DNA of 64,000 nt from Planctomicrobium sp051466335 (lineage in GTDB: Bacteria; Planctomycetota; Planctomycetia; Planctomycetales; Planctomycetaceae). Location: positions 3,410,001-3,474,000 of the forward strand of contig NZ_CP195793.1 of the NCBI RefSeq assembly GCF_051466335.1, in the 5' to 3' direction. Each line of letters starts with the position of its first letter. Position 1 is the first letter of the stretch. Both the position numbers and the translations under genes were made by a program. The notes below the pieces were generated by a model. The model worked only from the letters and a program-made list of their open reading frames with translations, did no database searches and was not told the DNA's origin. Below are positions 24,772-33,537 of this stretch, one piece after another.

Positions 24772-27700
24772 TCACGCCTGAGCAGAGATTGCCAGCGAGA
24801 TCTGAACATCCCCCAGACTGACCGACTTCCCGTTTGATGGAGCGACGTCCACGAGTTCGATTGAGTCCGCACGGGTTTCAGCGCAGATGGTCGATTCCCA
24901 CTCTTTGACAACGGCAGGGGTATCGACGACGTCGGAACTCCCAGCGAGACTCCACTGAACAGCGATTCGCTGGTTCTCCTCCAGATTTGCATCTTTGCGA
25001 AGTTGCTGAATCTGGCGAATCAGGTCACGAGCCATCCCCTCTGCAACCAGCTCGGCTGTCAGCTTCGTCGACAACGCAATTTGAATTCCGTCGTCATCTG
25101 CACTCGCCCAATCAGACGCCTGCTCGACGCTCACCATCACATCGTCAGGAGAGAGTTCCACGTCTGTCCCTTCGATATTGAGGACGACGTTCGTTCCGTT
25201 TCGCAGAGGAGCCATCACCGCTGGGGCCACTCCAAGCAGCGCAGTTTTAATTGCGTTGAGCATTTTGCCGTACTTGGGACCGAGAGTCTTCAGGTTCGGC
25301 TTGAACGAGTACGAGACGAGAGCATCGAGATTCTCTGCTCGAGTGATCGCTTTCACGTTCAGCTCATCAGCAATGATGTCACGATATTGCTCGAGGGCTT
25401 CGGCCTGTCGGGCATCACGGCAGGCAAACTGCAATTCTGCGAGTGGTTGTCGGACTCGCAGTTCGGCAGCTTCACGCAGCCGGTGTGCCATCCGCACGAG
25501 CTTCTGCACCTGATGCGTCTTCCAGTTCAGTTCAACATCCAGCTTGGATTCATCGACCTGAGGGTATTCACACAGATGGACGGAGACTGGCTCAGTGCTG
25601 TTTGGGCCTGACTGGACCAGATTCGAATACATCCGTTCTGTCAGGAATGGGACAGACGGGGCGAGCAATTTACACAGACTGACCAGCACCTCGTAAAGTG
25701 TTTGGTAAGCAGCCAGCTTATCACTCTCCCAAGTGACCGAAGTGGTCGCTGAGGCAGACTTCTCCGGCTGAAGCGTTGCGACATCGACCGGGCTGTAGGT
25801 GAGATTCGTTGCATCGGTTTCAACGTCTCCCTGAGCAGTCAGCAGACCAGCATCGACAAGTTGACTCAGCGTCTTGTAAACGGTCGACCGTCCCACTTTC
25901 TTCCCGGCAGCAAATCGACTGAGTCGAAGCAGCAGGCGATCTGCGGTAAACGTTGCCGTTTCTGCGAAAATCTCACGCACGATCGTGGTCCGATCGCGGT
26001 TGAGTCCTTGCTTCTGCGAGGAGAGATAGATTCGAAAAATGTCTTCCGGAGTCGCGTCGGTCACGCCTCCGACACTTTCTTCCTGAACACCGACGCTCGC
26101 AGCCACGTTCTTCTTCCAGAAGCGACGTCGATTTCGACGGATGTACCAGTTGGACAAATCGTCAATAAACTCTTCCGATTGCGACATGAAGTCAGCGACC
26201 CGGTAACCTTCGAACGAAGCCCGAGCGATTTGGGTCAGTTCCTGCAAACGCGAGAGAATCCAACGGTCGATTTCAGGTCGTTCTGCAACCGGAACTTGCG
26301 GCAATGACGAATCGAATCCATCAAGAATGGCGTAGTTCACAAAGAACGCATAGCTATTCCAAAGCGGAATCAAAGCCTGACGTCGCACGTCATCTGCCGG
26401 CTTGCTGGTCACCTTGCAGGTCTTCAAGCCTTCTTTGGTCTCATTGATTGGACCGTCAACAGTATGAAGTGTCACCGGCTCACTGGCGTGACGGGTTCCG
26501 AATTTCAGGTCGACCGCTGGATTCTGAGCCAGATACAGCCATCGGATGGTGTCGACCCCAAGCTGTTCGGCGGCCTCTTCGAACCAGATCGCTGTTCCAT
26601 CCGATTTATGCATTGGCTTGCCTTCCTCGTTCATCACGAGGCGATGGCCAAGCAGGTTTTTGAATGGACGCTTCTCCAGTGGATCATCGGTCTCGTCGTG
26701 ACGCATCATGGTCGCCAGCGAGAGCATGGAGTAGAACCAGTTTCGGAACTGGCCAGGGAAACACTCCGTCACGAAATCCGCAGGGAACCACTCCTTCCAT
26801 TGGTCCGGATGAGAGTTGTACATCATCGTGGAGAACGGAACGATCCCCGCGTCCAACCACGGATTCCCGACGTCTTCGATACGGGTCAGGAGCTTTCCAG
26901 TTTTCTGGCTGCGAATTTTGACGACGTCGATCCACGGACGATGTGGCGTGTGTCCTTCGAATTTCTCCCAACCTTCCCCGCCGTTGAGAGCACGTTCCTT
27001 CAGCTCAGCCAAAGAACCCATGACTTCGAAATCGGTTGGATCTTCGGGATTGATCCAGATTGGTAATGCCAGACCCCAGAAACGCTTCTTGGAGATCATC
27101 CAATCTCGCATCGTCGTCAGCCATTCCAGTTCACGTTCCTGCCCCTGAACGGAATCCGGCAGCCAATTGATGCACTTGGTGACGTCCTTGATTTCGTCCC
27201 GCCAGTCCATGTTGATGAACCACTCATCAACCAGACGGAAGACGAGTTCATCCCCTGTTCTCCAGCAATGCGGGTAGATGTGAGGATAAACTTCGACGTT
27301 GACCAGCAATTCCTTCTTCTTGAGCTCTTCGAAAACGAGTTCGGCCGTCTCAGGAGAGATCGCTTCTTTGCCGGTGAACAGACCGAAGCCGTCGCTGTAA
27401 GTCCCATCTTCGAGTAGAGGAGCGATCACTGGAAGCCCCAGCTCAGCACCGATCTTATGGTCGATGTCCCCGCAGCCCGGTGCGATATGGACGATCCCGG
27501 TCCCTTCTCCAGCGACGACGTTGGCAGACCCCTTCGAATCGCGGCCACCATCGATCACTCTGTGAGCAGTTACTCCAGAAAGTTTCGCTGCAGGACGATC
27601 CGAGTTCAGCAATTCAGGCACTGGGGGAAATCCGCCGAGTGTCTGCTGAGCCTGAAGCTCATCGAACGGACCAGCATAACGCCAGCCCACCATTTCAGCC

Positions 27701-28812
27701 CCTTTGATGGTCTCCAGCTCTTCGAAGCCACCTTGCTCCTTGAAGATCTGAGCAAGTGATTTCAGCTTTCCGACTCCCTCCGGCCAGCTCCATTCCGGGC
27801 GACCGAATCCTTCTTTGAACTCCTTCTCAAGCCGCTTGAAGTTCAGGTTATCCTTCGCAAAGTAGTAGATTGCGCCATCCTTCTTGGCCTTGATCCGGAG
27901 GTAATCCAATTCTGGATTCACCGCGGCTGCAACGTTGGATGTAAGTGTCCAAGGGGTTGTCGTCCAGACCAGCAGATATTCCCGGGCCTGATCATCACCA
28001 TGAAGACGCGGCTGAGTCTCGCCATTCCGCTCTTCGAGGATTGGGAAGCGAACAAAACAGGAACGATGTGTCGTCAGCTTTCTGCCGTCGGCAACTTCCA
28101 TCTGCGAGTAGGCACTTCCCCCGCGTCCGCTCCAAGGCATTACATCGTGACCGCGGTAGATCTTCGCGCGGCTGAAGCACTTCTTCAAGAAGGTCCAAAT
28201 TGTCTCGTTGTTCTCAGTGGAGAATGTAAAGTAGCTCCCCCCCCATTCGGGATTGCCCAAACGCGCAGTCAGCAATTCAGCGTCGCCAGAGACTTCGACG
28301 CCGCGAGCGTTCACGTAAGTTGTTTCAGTTCCAGCTTCACTCCCGATCTTGCTGGAAAGCTTTCGAAGTTCGTCCGGCTGATCCCATTCCATCCAGTACC
28401 CAAGGCGGATGGACTGCTCGGTCTGTCGGGCGGCGAAATTCAGAACCCGCTTTTTACATTCACGAGTGAAATGATTGATCCCGTAGCGCTCGATCGCATT
28501 CTTGGTACCGAGTTTCAGCTGTTTTTCGACTTCCACCTCGACCCAGAGCCCCTGGCAGTCGAAGCCGTTTTGATAACGGAGTTCTTTTCCGTTCATCGCG
28601 TGGAAGCGTTGGTAGGCATCCTTGTAGGTTCGCCCCCAGGCATGGTGAACCCCCATCGGATTGTTTGCAGTGATCGGACCATCGAGGAACGACCATTTCG
28701 GCTTCCCTCGGTTTTGCTCCTGCAGCTGCTTAAAGACCTGCTTTTCGCACCAGAATCGCAGAACTTCGTGTTCGCCATCCAGAAAACGGGCTTCATCAAC
28801 TTTCTGAAACAT
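24772..28812 (-). CDS. ileS: Isoleucyl-tRNA synthetase with an inserted Fur-like winged helix
   Basis: 1346 residues, well over the usual 930-1050. It attaches Ile to tRNA-Ile. The HIGH-type motif is PMGVHHAWG (52-60), the CP1 editing region has WTTTPWTLTSN and VAGEGTGIVHIAPGCGD, and the KMSKS-type loop is PMHKSDGT near residue 730. The anticodon-domain helix NWYIRRNRRRFWKKN ends at residue 902; normal sequence resumes at about 1031 (DKLAAYQTLYEVLVSLCKLLAPSVPF). The intervening ~128 residues (DNA 25723-26106) contain EDIFRIYLSSQ, RTTIVREIF, FTADRLLLRL and GRSTVYKTLSQLVDAGLL, the recognisable DNA-binding half of a Fur-family regulator. The frame is continuous. No Fur dimerisation domain follows the insert. 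Confidence 0.93.
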   Translation of the reverse strand: MFQKVDEARFLDGEHEVLRFWCEKQVFKQLQEQNRGKPKWSFLDGPITANNPMGVHHAWGRTYKDAYQRFHAMNGKELRYQNGFDCQGLWVEVEVEKQLKLGTKNAIERYGINHFTRECKKRVLNFAARQTEQSIRLGYWMEWDQPDELRKLSSKIGSEAGTETTYVNARGVEVSGDAELLTARLGNPEWGGSYFTFSTENNETIWTFLKKCFSRAKIYRGHDVMPWSGRGGSAYSQMEVADGRKLTTHRSCFVRFPILEERNGETQPRLHGDDQAREYLLVWTTTPWTLTSNVAAAVNPELDYLRIKAKKDGAIYYFAKDNLNFKRLEKEFKEGFGRPEWSWPEGVGKLKSLAQIFKEQGGFEELETIKGAEMVGWRYAGPFDELQAQQTLGGFPPVPELLNSDRPAAKLSGVTAHRVIDGGRDSKGSANVVAGEGTGIVHIAPGCGDIDHKIGAELGLPVIAPLLEDGTYSDGFGLFTGKEAISPETAELVFEELKKKELLVNVEVYPHIYPHCWRTGDELVFRLVDEWFINMDWRDEIKDVTKCINWLPDSVQGQERELEWLTTMRDWMISKKRFWGLALPIWINPEDPTDFEVMGSLAELKERALNGGEGWEKFEGHTPHRPWIDVVKIRSQKTGKLLTRIEDVGNPWLDAGIVPFSTMMYNSHPDQWKEWFPADFVTECFPGQFRNWFYSMLSLATMMRHDETDDPLEKRPFKNLLGHRLVMNEEGKPMHKSDGTAIWFEEAAEQLGVDTIRWLYLAQNPAVDLKFGTRHASEPVTLHTVDGPINETKEGLKTCKVTSKPADDVRRQALIPLWNSYAFFVNYAILDGFDSSLPQVPVAERPEIDRWILSRLQELTQIARASFEGYRVADFMSQSEEFIDDLSNWYIRRNRRRFWKKNVAASVGVQEESVGGVTDATPEDIFRIYLSSQKQGLNRDRTTIVREIFAETATFTADRLLLRLSRFAAGKKVGRSTVYKTLSQLVDAGLLTAQGDVETDATNLTYSPVDVATLQPEKSASATTSVTWESDKLAAYQTLYEVLVSLCKLLAPSVPFLTERMYSNLVQSGPNSTEPVSVHLCEYPQVDESKLDVELNWKTHQVQKLVRMAHRLREAAELRVRQPLAELQFACRDARQAEALEQYRDIIADELNVKAITRAENLDALVSYSFKPNLKTLGPKYGKMLNAIKTALLGVAPAVMAPLRNGTNVVLNIEGTDVELSPDDVMVSVEQASDWASADDDGIQIALSTKLTAELVAEGMARDLIRQIQQLRKDANLEENQRIAVQWSLAGSSDVVDTPAVVKEWESTICAETRADSIELVDVAPSNGKSVSLGDVQISLAISAQA
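25842..26064 (-). other. Fur-like winged-helix domain inside ileS
   Basis: Residues about 917-990 of the synthetase. The order helix EDIFRIYLSSQ, helix RTTIVREIFAE, FTADRLLLRLSRF and the recognition-helix block GRSTVYKTLSQLVDAGLL is the standard layout of the Fur N-terminal domain (compare the family's R.TVYRTL..L...GL). The metal-binding, dimerising C-terminal domain of Fur is missing; an Asp/Thr/Ser-rich linker leads back to the synthetase. Recognised by eye only. Confidence 0.7.
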
Positions 28813-29040
28813 GCTGCGAACTCAATCCAAATGACTAAAGGAATAACAAAAGCAGGGAACCCAAATGATAATGTCCTGGGAGAAGAGTTGGATCCTTCCC
28901 AGCCATCTCAGGTTCATTTCGACGAATATTCGATTGGAAAATAACGGCTCAACAAACTGTTCGCCCTGCCGAAAGTCAGATGTTTTTACCTGACTGCGAC
29001 TGGAATTGCAGCCCAAATGATCTGGTGAGCAAAAAGGAAA
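28813..29040. other. Upstream region of ileS
   Basis: About 230 bases between ileS and the hairpin at 29041. It must hold the ileS promoter; I could not identify a T-box (its Ile specifier and T-box sequence are not evident) or another riboswitch. Confidence 0.4.
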
Positions 29041-29071
29041 ACGCCGATGCCAAATCGACTGGCATCGGCGT
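29041..29071 (-). terminator. Terminator of the acidic protein gene
   Basis: A 12-bp stem (29041-29052 with 29060-29071) with a 7-base loop; read on the minus strand it is followed by GTTTTCCTTTTTG. It lies about 150 bases past the stop of the poly-acidic gene at 29223. Confidence 0.85.
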
Positions 29072-29222
29072 AACTCATTTCTAGATCTCCAACTTCGATT
29101 GATACAACCGAAACAGGAGGGATCAATCTCAGAGGACCAGGAACGCCGAGAGGCAATTCCCTATCCGATTTGCATCGCGCGGTGTGATCACACCGGCTAC
29201 ACACATCAACATCTTCATGGAA

Positions 29223-29546
29223 TTAGAATTCTTCGTCGTCGTCTTCAAAGTCGTCGAAGTCGTCGTCATCATCGTCGTCGTCGTCGTCATCATCTTCGAA
29301 GTCGTCATCGTCTTCGAAGTCATCATCATCGAAGTCGTCGTCGTCGAGATCTTCTTCATCAAACTCTTCGTCGAACTCTTCGTCTTCGAGATCATCTTCA
29401 TCGTCGTCGATCTCTTCATCCACGTCGAGATCATCGCTATCGTCATCGTCTGCAGCCATAACAGGAATTTCCGCAAAGTCCTCATCCCAAAGAGATTCTG
29501 ATTGGCGAGAGTTGCTGCTAAAGTGCGGAAATTGCGTCCTGGTCAT
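29223..29546 (-). CDS. Poly-Asp/Glu protein
   Basis: 107 residues from ATG 29546; ATG 29459 would give 78. After a polar N-terminus (RTQFPHFSSNSRQSES, LWDEDFAEIPVM) nearly every residue from about 31 to the end is Asp or Glu with regular Phe, Leu and Ile spacers, for example EEFDEEFDEEDLDDDDF, and one run of 12 Asp. The plus strand shows GTC/ATC/TTC triplet repeats. Extremely acidic tails occur in RNA-polymerase delta subunits and DNA mimics, but no folded domain supports either. Divergent from the Arg/Asp-rich gene at 29920. Confidence 0.65.
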   Translation of the reverse strand: MTRTQFPHFSSNSRQSESLWDEDFAEIPVMAADDDDSDDLDVDEEIDDDEDDLEDEEFDEEFDEEDLDDDDFDDDDFEDDDDFEDDDDDDDDDDDDFDDFEDDDEEF

Positions 29547-29919
29547 GTTTCAAAGGCCTTCTGTGGTCTCGAATTCAACTCACCAGCTCTCTTCTGAAGT
29601 ATCGAAGGAGACTGAAACGAAAGTGAGCTGACACGGTGTCTACTGATTGGGATATTTATAACGCGGGTCGATACCGGATTTGGTAATTGATGTCAAGCTT
29701 CCAAGGTTGATCGAGATCACATCCGAAGACAATTTCACCCTCAATGACCGGAAATCCCCGACTACCCTGCCACCGGTGATTGTTCGACAGCCACGACTTG
29801 CGTCAATTAGAAACATTTTTGAATCATGGAAGAAATCTTCAAAAAAGTCGACGGGTTCTCAACGCATTCGTGCAGGCTGGAACATTGCAGATCGCTCCCA
29901 TCCTCTGTACTCTTTCGTA
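29547..29919. other. Divergent region between two acidic/disordered-protein genes
   Basis: Read as promoter region. The plus-strand frame is open from 29680, but that part has no disordered-protein character and no ribosome site, so it is left out of the CDS. A TATAAC box (29655-29660) is the only -10-like element noted. Confidence 0.4.
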
Positions 29920-31584
29920 ATGACAGCGAAAAATTCACAACAACCGTTTGACGACGATCTTGAGTCTCTCATGTCCAACGATTTCATTGGGATCGACATT
30001 AATTCGAGCGACTTCTCTGACGAACCACTGGATGTGGAAGGCTTGGGGCTGGACGACTTAGGCTTCGGCGAAACGCCCAAGAACGAACCAGACAGCGCTC
30101 AGCAAGCTGCGGCAACTGATTCTCCAACGCCATCAGACCTCGAAGATGAAGACCCACTCGCGTGGATCGTGAAGGCATCGAAGTCCCCTGTCGCGCCGCT
30201 CAAGTCGCAACCCGTTCTTGATGATGACTGGGATGACTTCGGGAGTGGACTGGACGATGAAACCAGCGAAGTCGAAAGCGAAGATGTAGAACCAGTCGTT
30301 TCCCATTCGCAAAAGTCGAGAGCCTACAGCCTGAATGACGTAGAAGAACTCGACGATTTTGATGCCGGACTGGACCTGGACGCTGAAAGCGATGAGCCTG
30401 TCGCTAAGCCGAAAGCGACCCTTGAGGCAAAATCCACTCGCGACCGTTATTGGGATGCCCTCGAAGGTTGGGATGGATGGGAAGACAAACAGCCTGAAGC
30501 TGCTCGTGCCGCAGACGAAATTGAAGGTGAGTCACCGGCTAAGCGAAAGGGTCGCGGACGCCCCCGACGTGGTGATCGTAAGACCGATTCTCGTCGAGGT
30601 CGAGCTCCTGTCGAAGCGGCTGCTAAGGACGCTTCTGAAGACTTCGAATATGAAGCAGTCTCCGAGCCAGAAATTGCAACTGAGGAAGTCACCTCTGAAT
30701 CCCCAAGACGGGAACGATCACGACGGGGCAATTCTCGGCGCGGAGCCAAACGTCCAAACAATGCGGTTCAAGCTGAGAAAGCTCCAGAATCGCTCGAGAC
30801 AGCAGATCACGCTCAATCGACAGCGGAAGAGTCTGAAGCACCTCGAGAACGTGGCCGCAATCCACGCGGGCGAGGACCACGCAATGGGCGTATTAGCACT
30901 CAAAGTGAGGTCTCCGCTGAGGAAGCCAGTGCACGACCAGCACCTTTCAAAACAGACGAGTCACAGCCATCGCAGGAACGTCCCGCACGTCCATCGCGTA
31001 ACCGGAAGGGACGACCACAGCCAACAGCCGCTGTGAGCGTCGACGAGAACGATGACGGCGATTTCGGGGGAGGAATCCTGAGTACACCAGCTCCAGCCCC
31101 TGAACGCAAGAAGCCAGCTCGGGTCAAGAAACCCGTCGCTTCTCAGGACGATTTCGGTGCCGACCTGGATGACGACTACGAAGATGACGCACCTAGCGTC
31201 GCTTCAGAGACATTCAGCGCTGATGAATCGGATGACTTTGGAGCAGGCCTTATTGATGCGGCTCCTCAAAAGCCAGCCCGACGTCGCCCGCCTCGTCGCA
31301 GACACGCAAACGCAGAGCGAGACGTCCCAGAGCAGGAACAAGAAGTTGCAGAAGCAGCACCACGTTCGCGCACTCAGCGGGAACCGGCTGCTCCAGTGGT
31401 TCCAGATCGCCAGCACGAAGACATTCCGACTTGGGAATACGCGATTTCGCTGCTCGTGAAGAAGCAGGGACGTAGCTCTGGTAGCAAGCGCCCTTCAAAT
31501 TCCGGCGGAAGTGGCCAGAATCGTAAGCGCGGCAGCGGACAAAATCGCGGTGGCGAACGGCGGAGTGCCCCTGAAGCACAGTAA
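29920..31584 (+). CDS. Long disordered Asp/Arg-rich protein
   Basis: 554 residues from ATG 29920 (an ATG 80 codons upstream is possible). The first half is acidic with repeated DDFGxGL-type motifs (DDDWDDFGSGLDDE near 100, DDFDAGLDLD near 143; later DDFGADLDDDYE near 417 and DDFGAGLID near 444). Basic RGR/RGRPRR clusters alternate with it (KGRGRPRRGDRKTDSRRGR near 204). The C-terminus has a short ordered-looking DIPTWEYAISLLVKKQGR followed by Gly/Ser/Asn/Arg-rich GSGQNRKRGSGQNRGG. RG-type clusters suggest RNA binding, by comparison with the disordered arms of RNase E and helicases; the family is unnamed. A strong terminator follows. Confidence 0.7.
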   Translation: MTAKNSQQPFDDDLESLMSNDFIGIDINSSDFSDEPLDVEGLGLDDLGFGETPKNEPDSAQQAAATDSPTPSDLEDEDPLAWIVKASKSPVAPLKSQPVLDDDWDDFGSGLDDETSEVESEDVEPVVSHSQKSRAYSLNDVEELDDFDAGLDLDAESDEPVAKPKATLEAKSTRDRYWDALEGWDGWEDKQPEAARAADEIEGESPAKRKGRGRPRRGDRKTDSRRGRAPVEAAAKDASEDFEYEAVSEPEIATEEVTSESPRRERSRRGNSRRGAKRPNNAVQAEKAPESLETADHAQSTAEESEAPRERGRNPRGRGPRNGRISTQSEVSAEEASARPAPFKTDESQPSQERPARPSRNRKGRPQPTAAVSVDENDDGDFGGGILSTPAPAPERKKPARVKKPVASQDDFGADLDDDYEDDAPSVASETFSADESDDFGAGLIDAAPQKPARRRPPRRRHANAERDVPEQEQEVAEAAPRSRTQREPAAPVVPDRQHEDIPTWEYAISLLVKKQGRSSGSKRPSNSGGSGQNRKRGSGQNRGGERRSAPEAQ

Positions 31585-31612
31585 CCGCGCCTCGCTACGC
31601 ACCACTCAATCA

Positions 31613-31651
31613 AAAACATCACAGTGTGGACATTCCGCTCTGTGATGTTTT
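31613..31651 (+). terminator. Terminator of the disordered-protein gene
   Basis: A 12-bp stem (31613-31624 with 31640-31651) with a 15-base loop, followed by TCGTTTTG, 28 bases after the stop. Confidence 0.88.
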
Positions 31652-31989
31652 CGTTTTGTCAGGCATCACTTCTTTGACGCCATCTACGGAACGGTTGCAT
31701 TCACCCAGCTTTACCGTTCGCTTCGACAGAGCCCCCCCCTTCCCCACCACAACGCAATGAAAACCAAGTTTCAACCATGCCGACGTCCCCAAGACTCTGC
31801 ACCGGCCAGACAGGAAACCTGGAGACCCTTTTCATATAATACAAGAAGACCATATCGACATCACATCAATATCTCACTTCTTACTTACAAAGAACCGAGA
31901 CGCCATTGCCCATCAGCTTGCAAATTCCTCCATTTTTGAGACAGTAGCACAATCCAATAGACTTCCTCTGATGATTTGGAGATTCAATA
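31652..31989. other. Upstream region of the Gfo/Idh/MocA gene
   Basis: About 340 bases. A perfect TATAAT occurs at 31835-31840, about 150 bases before the start, but no convincing -35 element lies 17 bases before it. No gene or structured RNA was recognised. Confidence 0.4.
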
Positions 31990-33363
31990 ATGCCCGACTT
32001 CGGTCTCGCCTCACTCTCCCGCCGGGATCTTCTTAAAACAACAGGCGCCGTTGCCACGACAGCTGCTCTGAGCAATCTTGTTCTTCCTAAAGCCTACGCC
32101 AGCGAAGACAACAATATTGACATCGCATTGGTTGGATGCGGTGGACGTGGAAGCGGAGCGATCGCGGATGCTCTTTCAGTGAATGCAGGCGGACCAGTCA
32201 AACTGAAGGCGATGGCAGACGTTTTCGATAACCGTCTCTCCAACAGCTACAACGCCCTGAACGGTCAGTTCGAAGACAAGATGGACGTCGCGCCAGAGCG
32301 TAAGTTCATCGGTCTGGAAGCATATAAAGAAGCGATGGACTGCCTGAAACCCGGCGACGTCGTTGTTCTTACCACTCCACCAGCGTTCCGCTGGGTGCAG
32401 TTCCAGTATGCGATCGAAAAAGGTCTCAACGTTTTCATGGAGAAGCCTGTCACTGTCGACGGCCCAACCTCCCGAAAAATGTTCGAACTCGCGGAAAAAG
32501 CATCTGCGAAGAACCTGAAGGTCGGCGTGGGCCTCATGTGTCGACACAGCCGTTCACGTGGCGAGCTGTTCAAACGCATTCAGGATGGCGAAATCGGTGA
32601 ATTGAACCTGCTGCGTGCCTATCGTATGCACGGTCCCGTTGGTTCTGCATTCGTCACCCCAAATCCGGGCGATGTGTCTGAGGTTCTCTATCAGATCGCC
32701 AACTTCCACGGGTTCCTCTGGGCTTCCGGTGGATGCTACAGCGACTTCTACATTCACAACATCGATGAATGCTGCTGGATGAAGAACGACTTCCCAGTGA
32801 AAGCACAGGCATCCGGCGGACGTCACTATCGTGGAGACTACGTCGACCAGAACTTTGATAACTACTCTGTCGAGTACACCTTCAAGGATGGCGCCAAGCT
32901 CATGTTCTACGGTCGAACTATGTCGAACGTGAAGCAGGAGTTCGCATCCTACGCTCACGGAAGCAAGGGAACCGCCGTGATCTCTGAAAACGGTCACTTC
33001 CCAGCGAAGGCTCGAACCTATTCCGATCAGAACTTCACCCGCTCGAAGCTGATCTGGCAATACGAAGGAAACGAACCCAATCCGTACCAGACTGAATGGG
33101 AAGATTTCTACGACGCGATCCGTAATGACAAGCCTTACAACGAAGTTCCACGCGGCGTCAAAGCCAGCTTGGTCACTTCAATGGGACGTATGGCTGCTCA
33201 CACTGGTCAAGTCATCACCTACGATCAGATTCTCAACGAAGGTCAGGAATTTGCACCAGGCCTCGACACACTCAAGGCAGACGGCCCAGCACCTGTGCAG
33301 GCGACTGAGAACGGAAAATATCCGGTTCCAGCTCCAGGCCTGAAGGGCGAACTGGAATACTAA
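31990..33363 (+). CDS. Tat-exported Gfo/Idh/MocA-family oxidoreductase
   Basis: 457 residues with a good ribosome site (GGAG eight bases upstream). The N-terminus SRRDLLKTTGAVATTAALSNL is a twin-arginine signal. A Rossmann domain follows: IDIALVGCGGRGSG (about residues 42-55) binds NAD(P), and the EKP motif (FMEKPVT, about 150-156) carries the conserved lysine. The C-terminal half is the typical alpha/beta substrate domain. Such exported members are abundant in planctomycetes and likely act on sugars or other periplasmic substrates; the substrate is unknown. Stand-alone, with hairpins at 33381 and a terminator at 33467. Confidence 0.92.
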   Translation: MPDFGLASLSRRDLLKTTGAVATTAALSNLVLPKAYASEDNNIDIALVGCGGRGSGAIADALSVNAGGPVKLKAMADVFDNRLSNSYNALNGQFEDKMDVAPERKFIGLEAYKEAMDCLKPGDVVVLTTPPAFRWVQFQYAIEKGLNVFMEKPVTVDGPTSRKMFELAEKASAKNLKVGVGLMCRHSRSRGELFKRIQDGEIGELNLLRAYRMHGPVGSAFVTPNPGDVSEVLYQIANFHGFLWASGGCYSDFYIHNIDECCWMKNDFPVKAQASGGRHYRGDYVDQNFDNYSVEYTFKDGAKLMFYGRTMSNVKQEFASYAHGSKGTAVISENGHFPAKARTYSDQNFTRSKLIWQYEGNEPNPYQTEWEDFYDAIRNDKPYNEVPRGVKASLVTSMGRMAAHTGQVITYDQILNEGQEFAPGLDTLKADGPAPVQATENGKYPVPAPGLKGELEY

Positions 33364-33466
33364 ATTGACTTAGAGTCGGTGGCGGCAAGTCCTTATCCGA
33401 TTGCCGCCGCAGTCATCGACTCAGGTCGTTTCCAAGTGTGACAGTAAGAACCTTCGTTGAAGTAAA

Positions 33467-33500
33467 ATTGAGCCGCACAGGTCACCATGTGCGGCTCAAT
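33467..33500 (+). terminator. Terminator after the Gfo/Idh/MocA gene
   Basis: A 13-bp stem (33467-33479 with 33488-33500) and T-rich tail. A weaker 8-bp hairpin (33381-33388 with 33401-33408) lies just after the stop codon. Confidence 0.85.
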
Positions 33501-33537
33501 TTCGTTCACTGCATGAAATCTCATTCACGGAACCACA

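Noticed and set aside
28000..28944. Plus-strand frame of 314 codons opposite ileS
   Set aside because: It lies wholly antisense to a clearly conserved gene; its composition reflects the ileS codons.
29223..29459. Triplet repeat as a possible CRISPR or satellite
   Set aside because: The repeat unit is a codon-level GTC/ATC/TTC pattern inside one frame with no spacers, so it is explained by the poly-acidic protein.
30359..31036. Alternate plus-strand frame in the disordered-protein gene
   Set aside because: It is a product of the low-complexity composition; no start site or family.
31835..31840. TATAAT box upstream of the Gfo/Idh/MocA gene
   Set aside because: No -35 element at suitable distance; mentioned only as context because planctomycete promoters are poorly defined.
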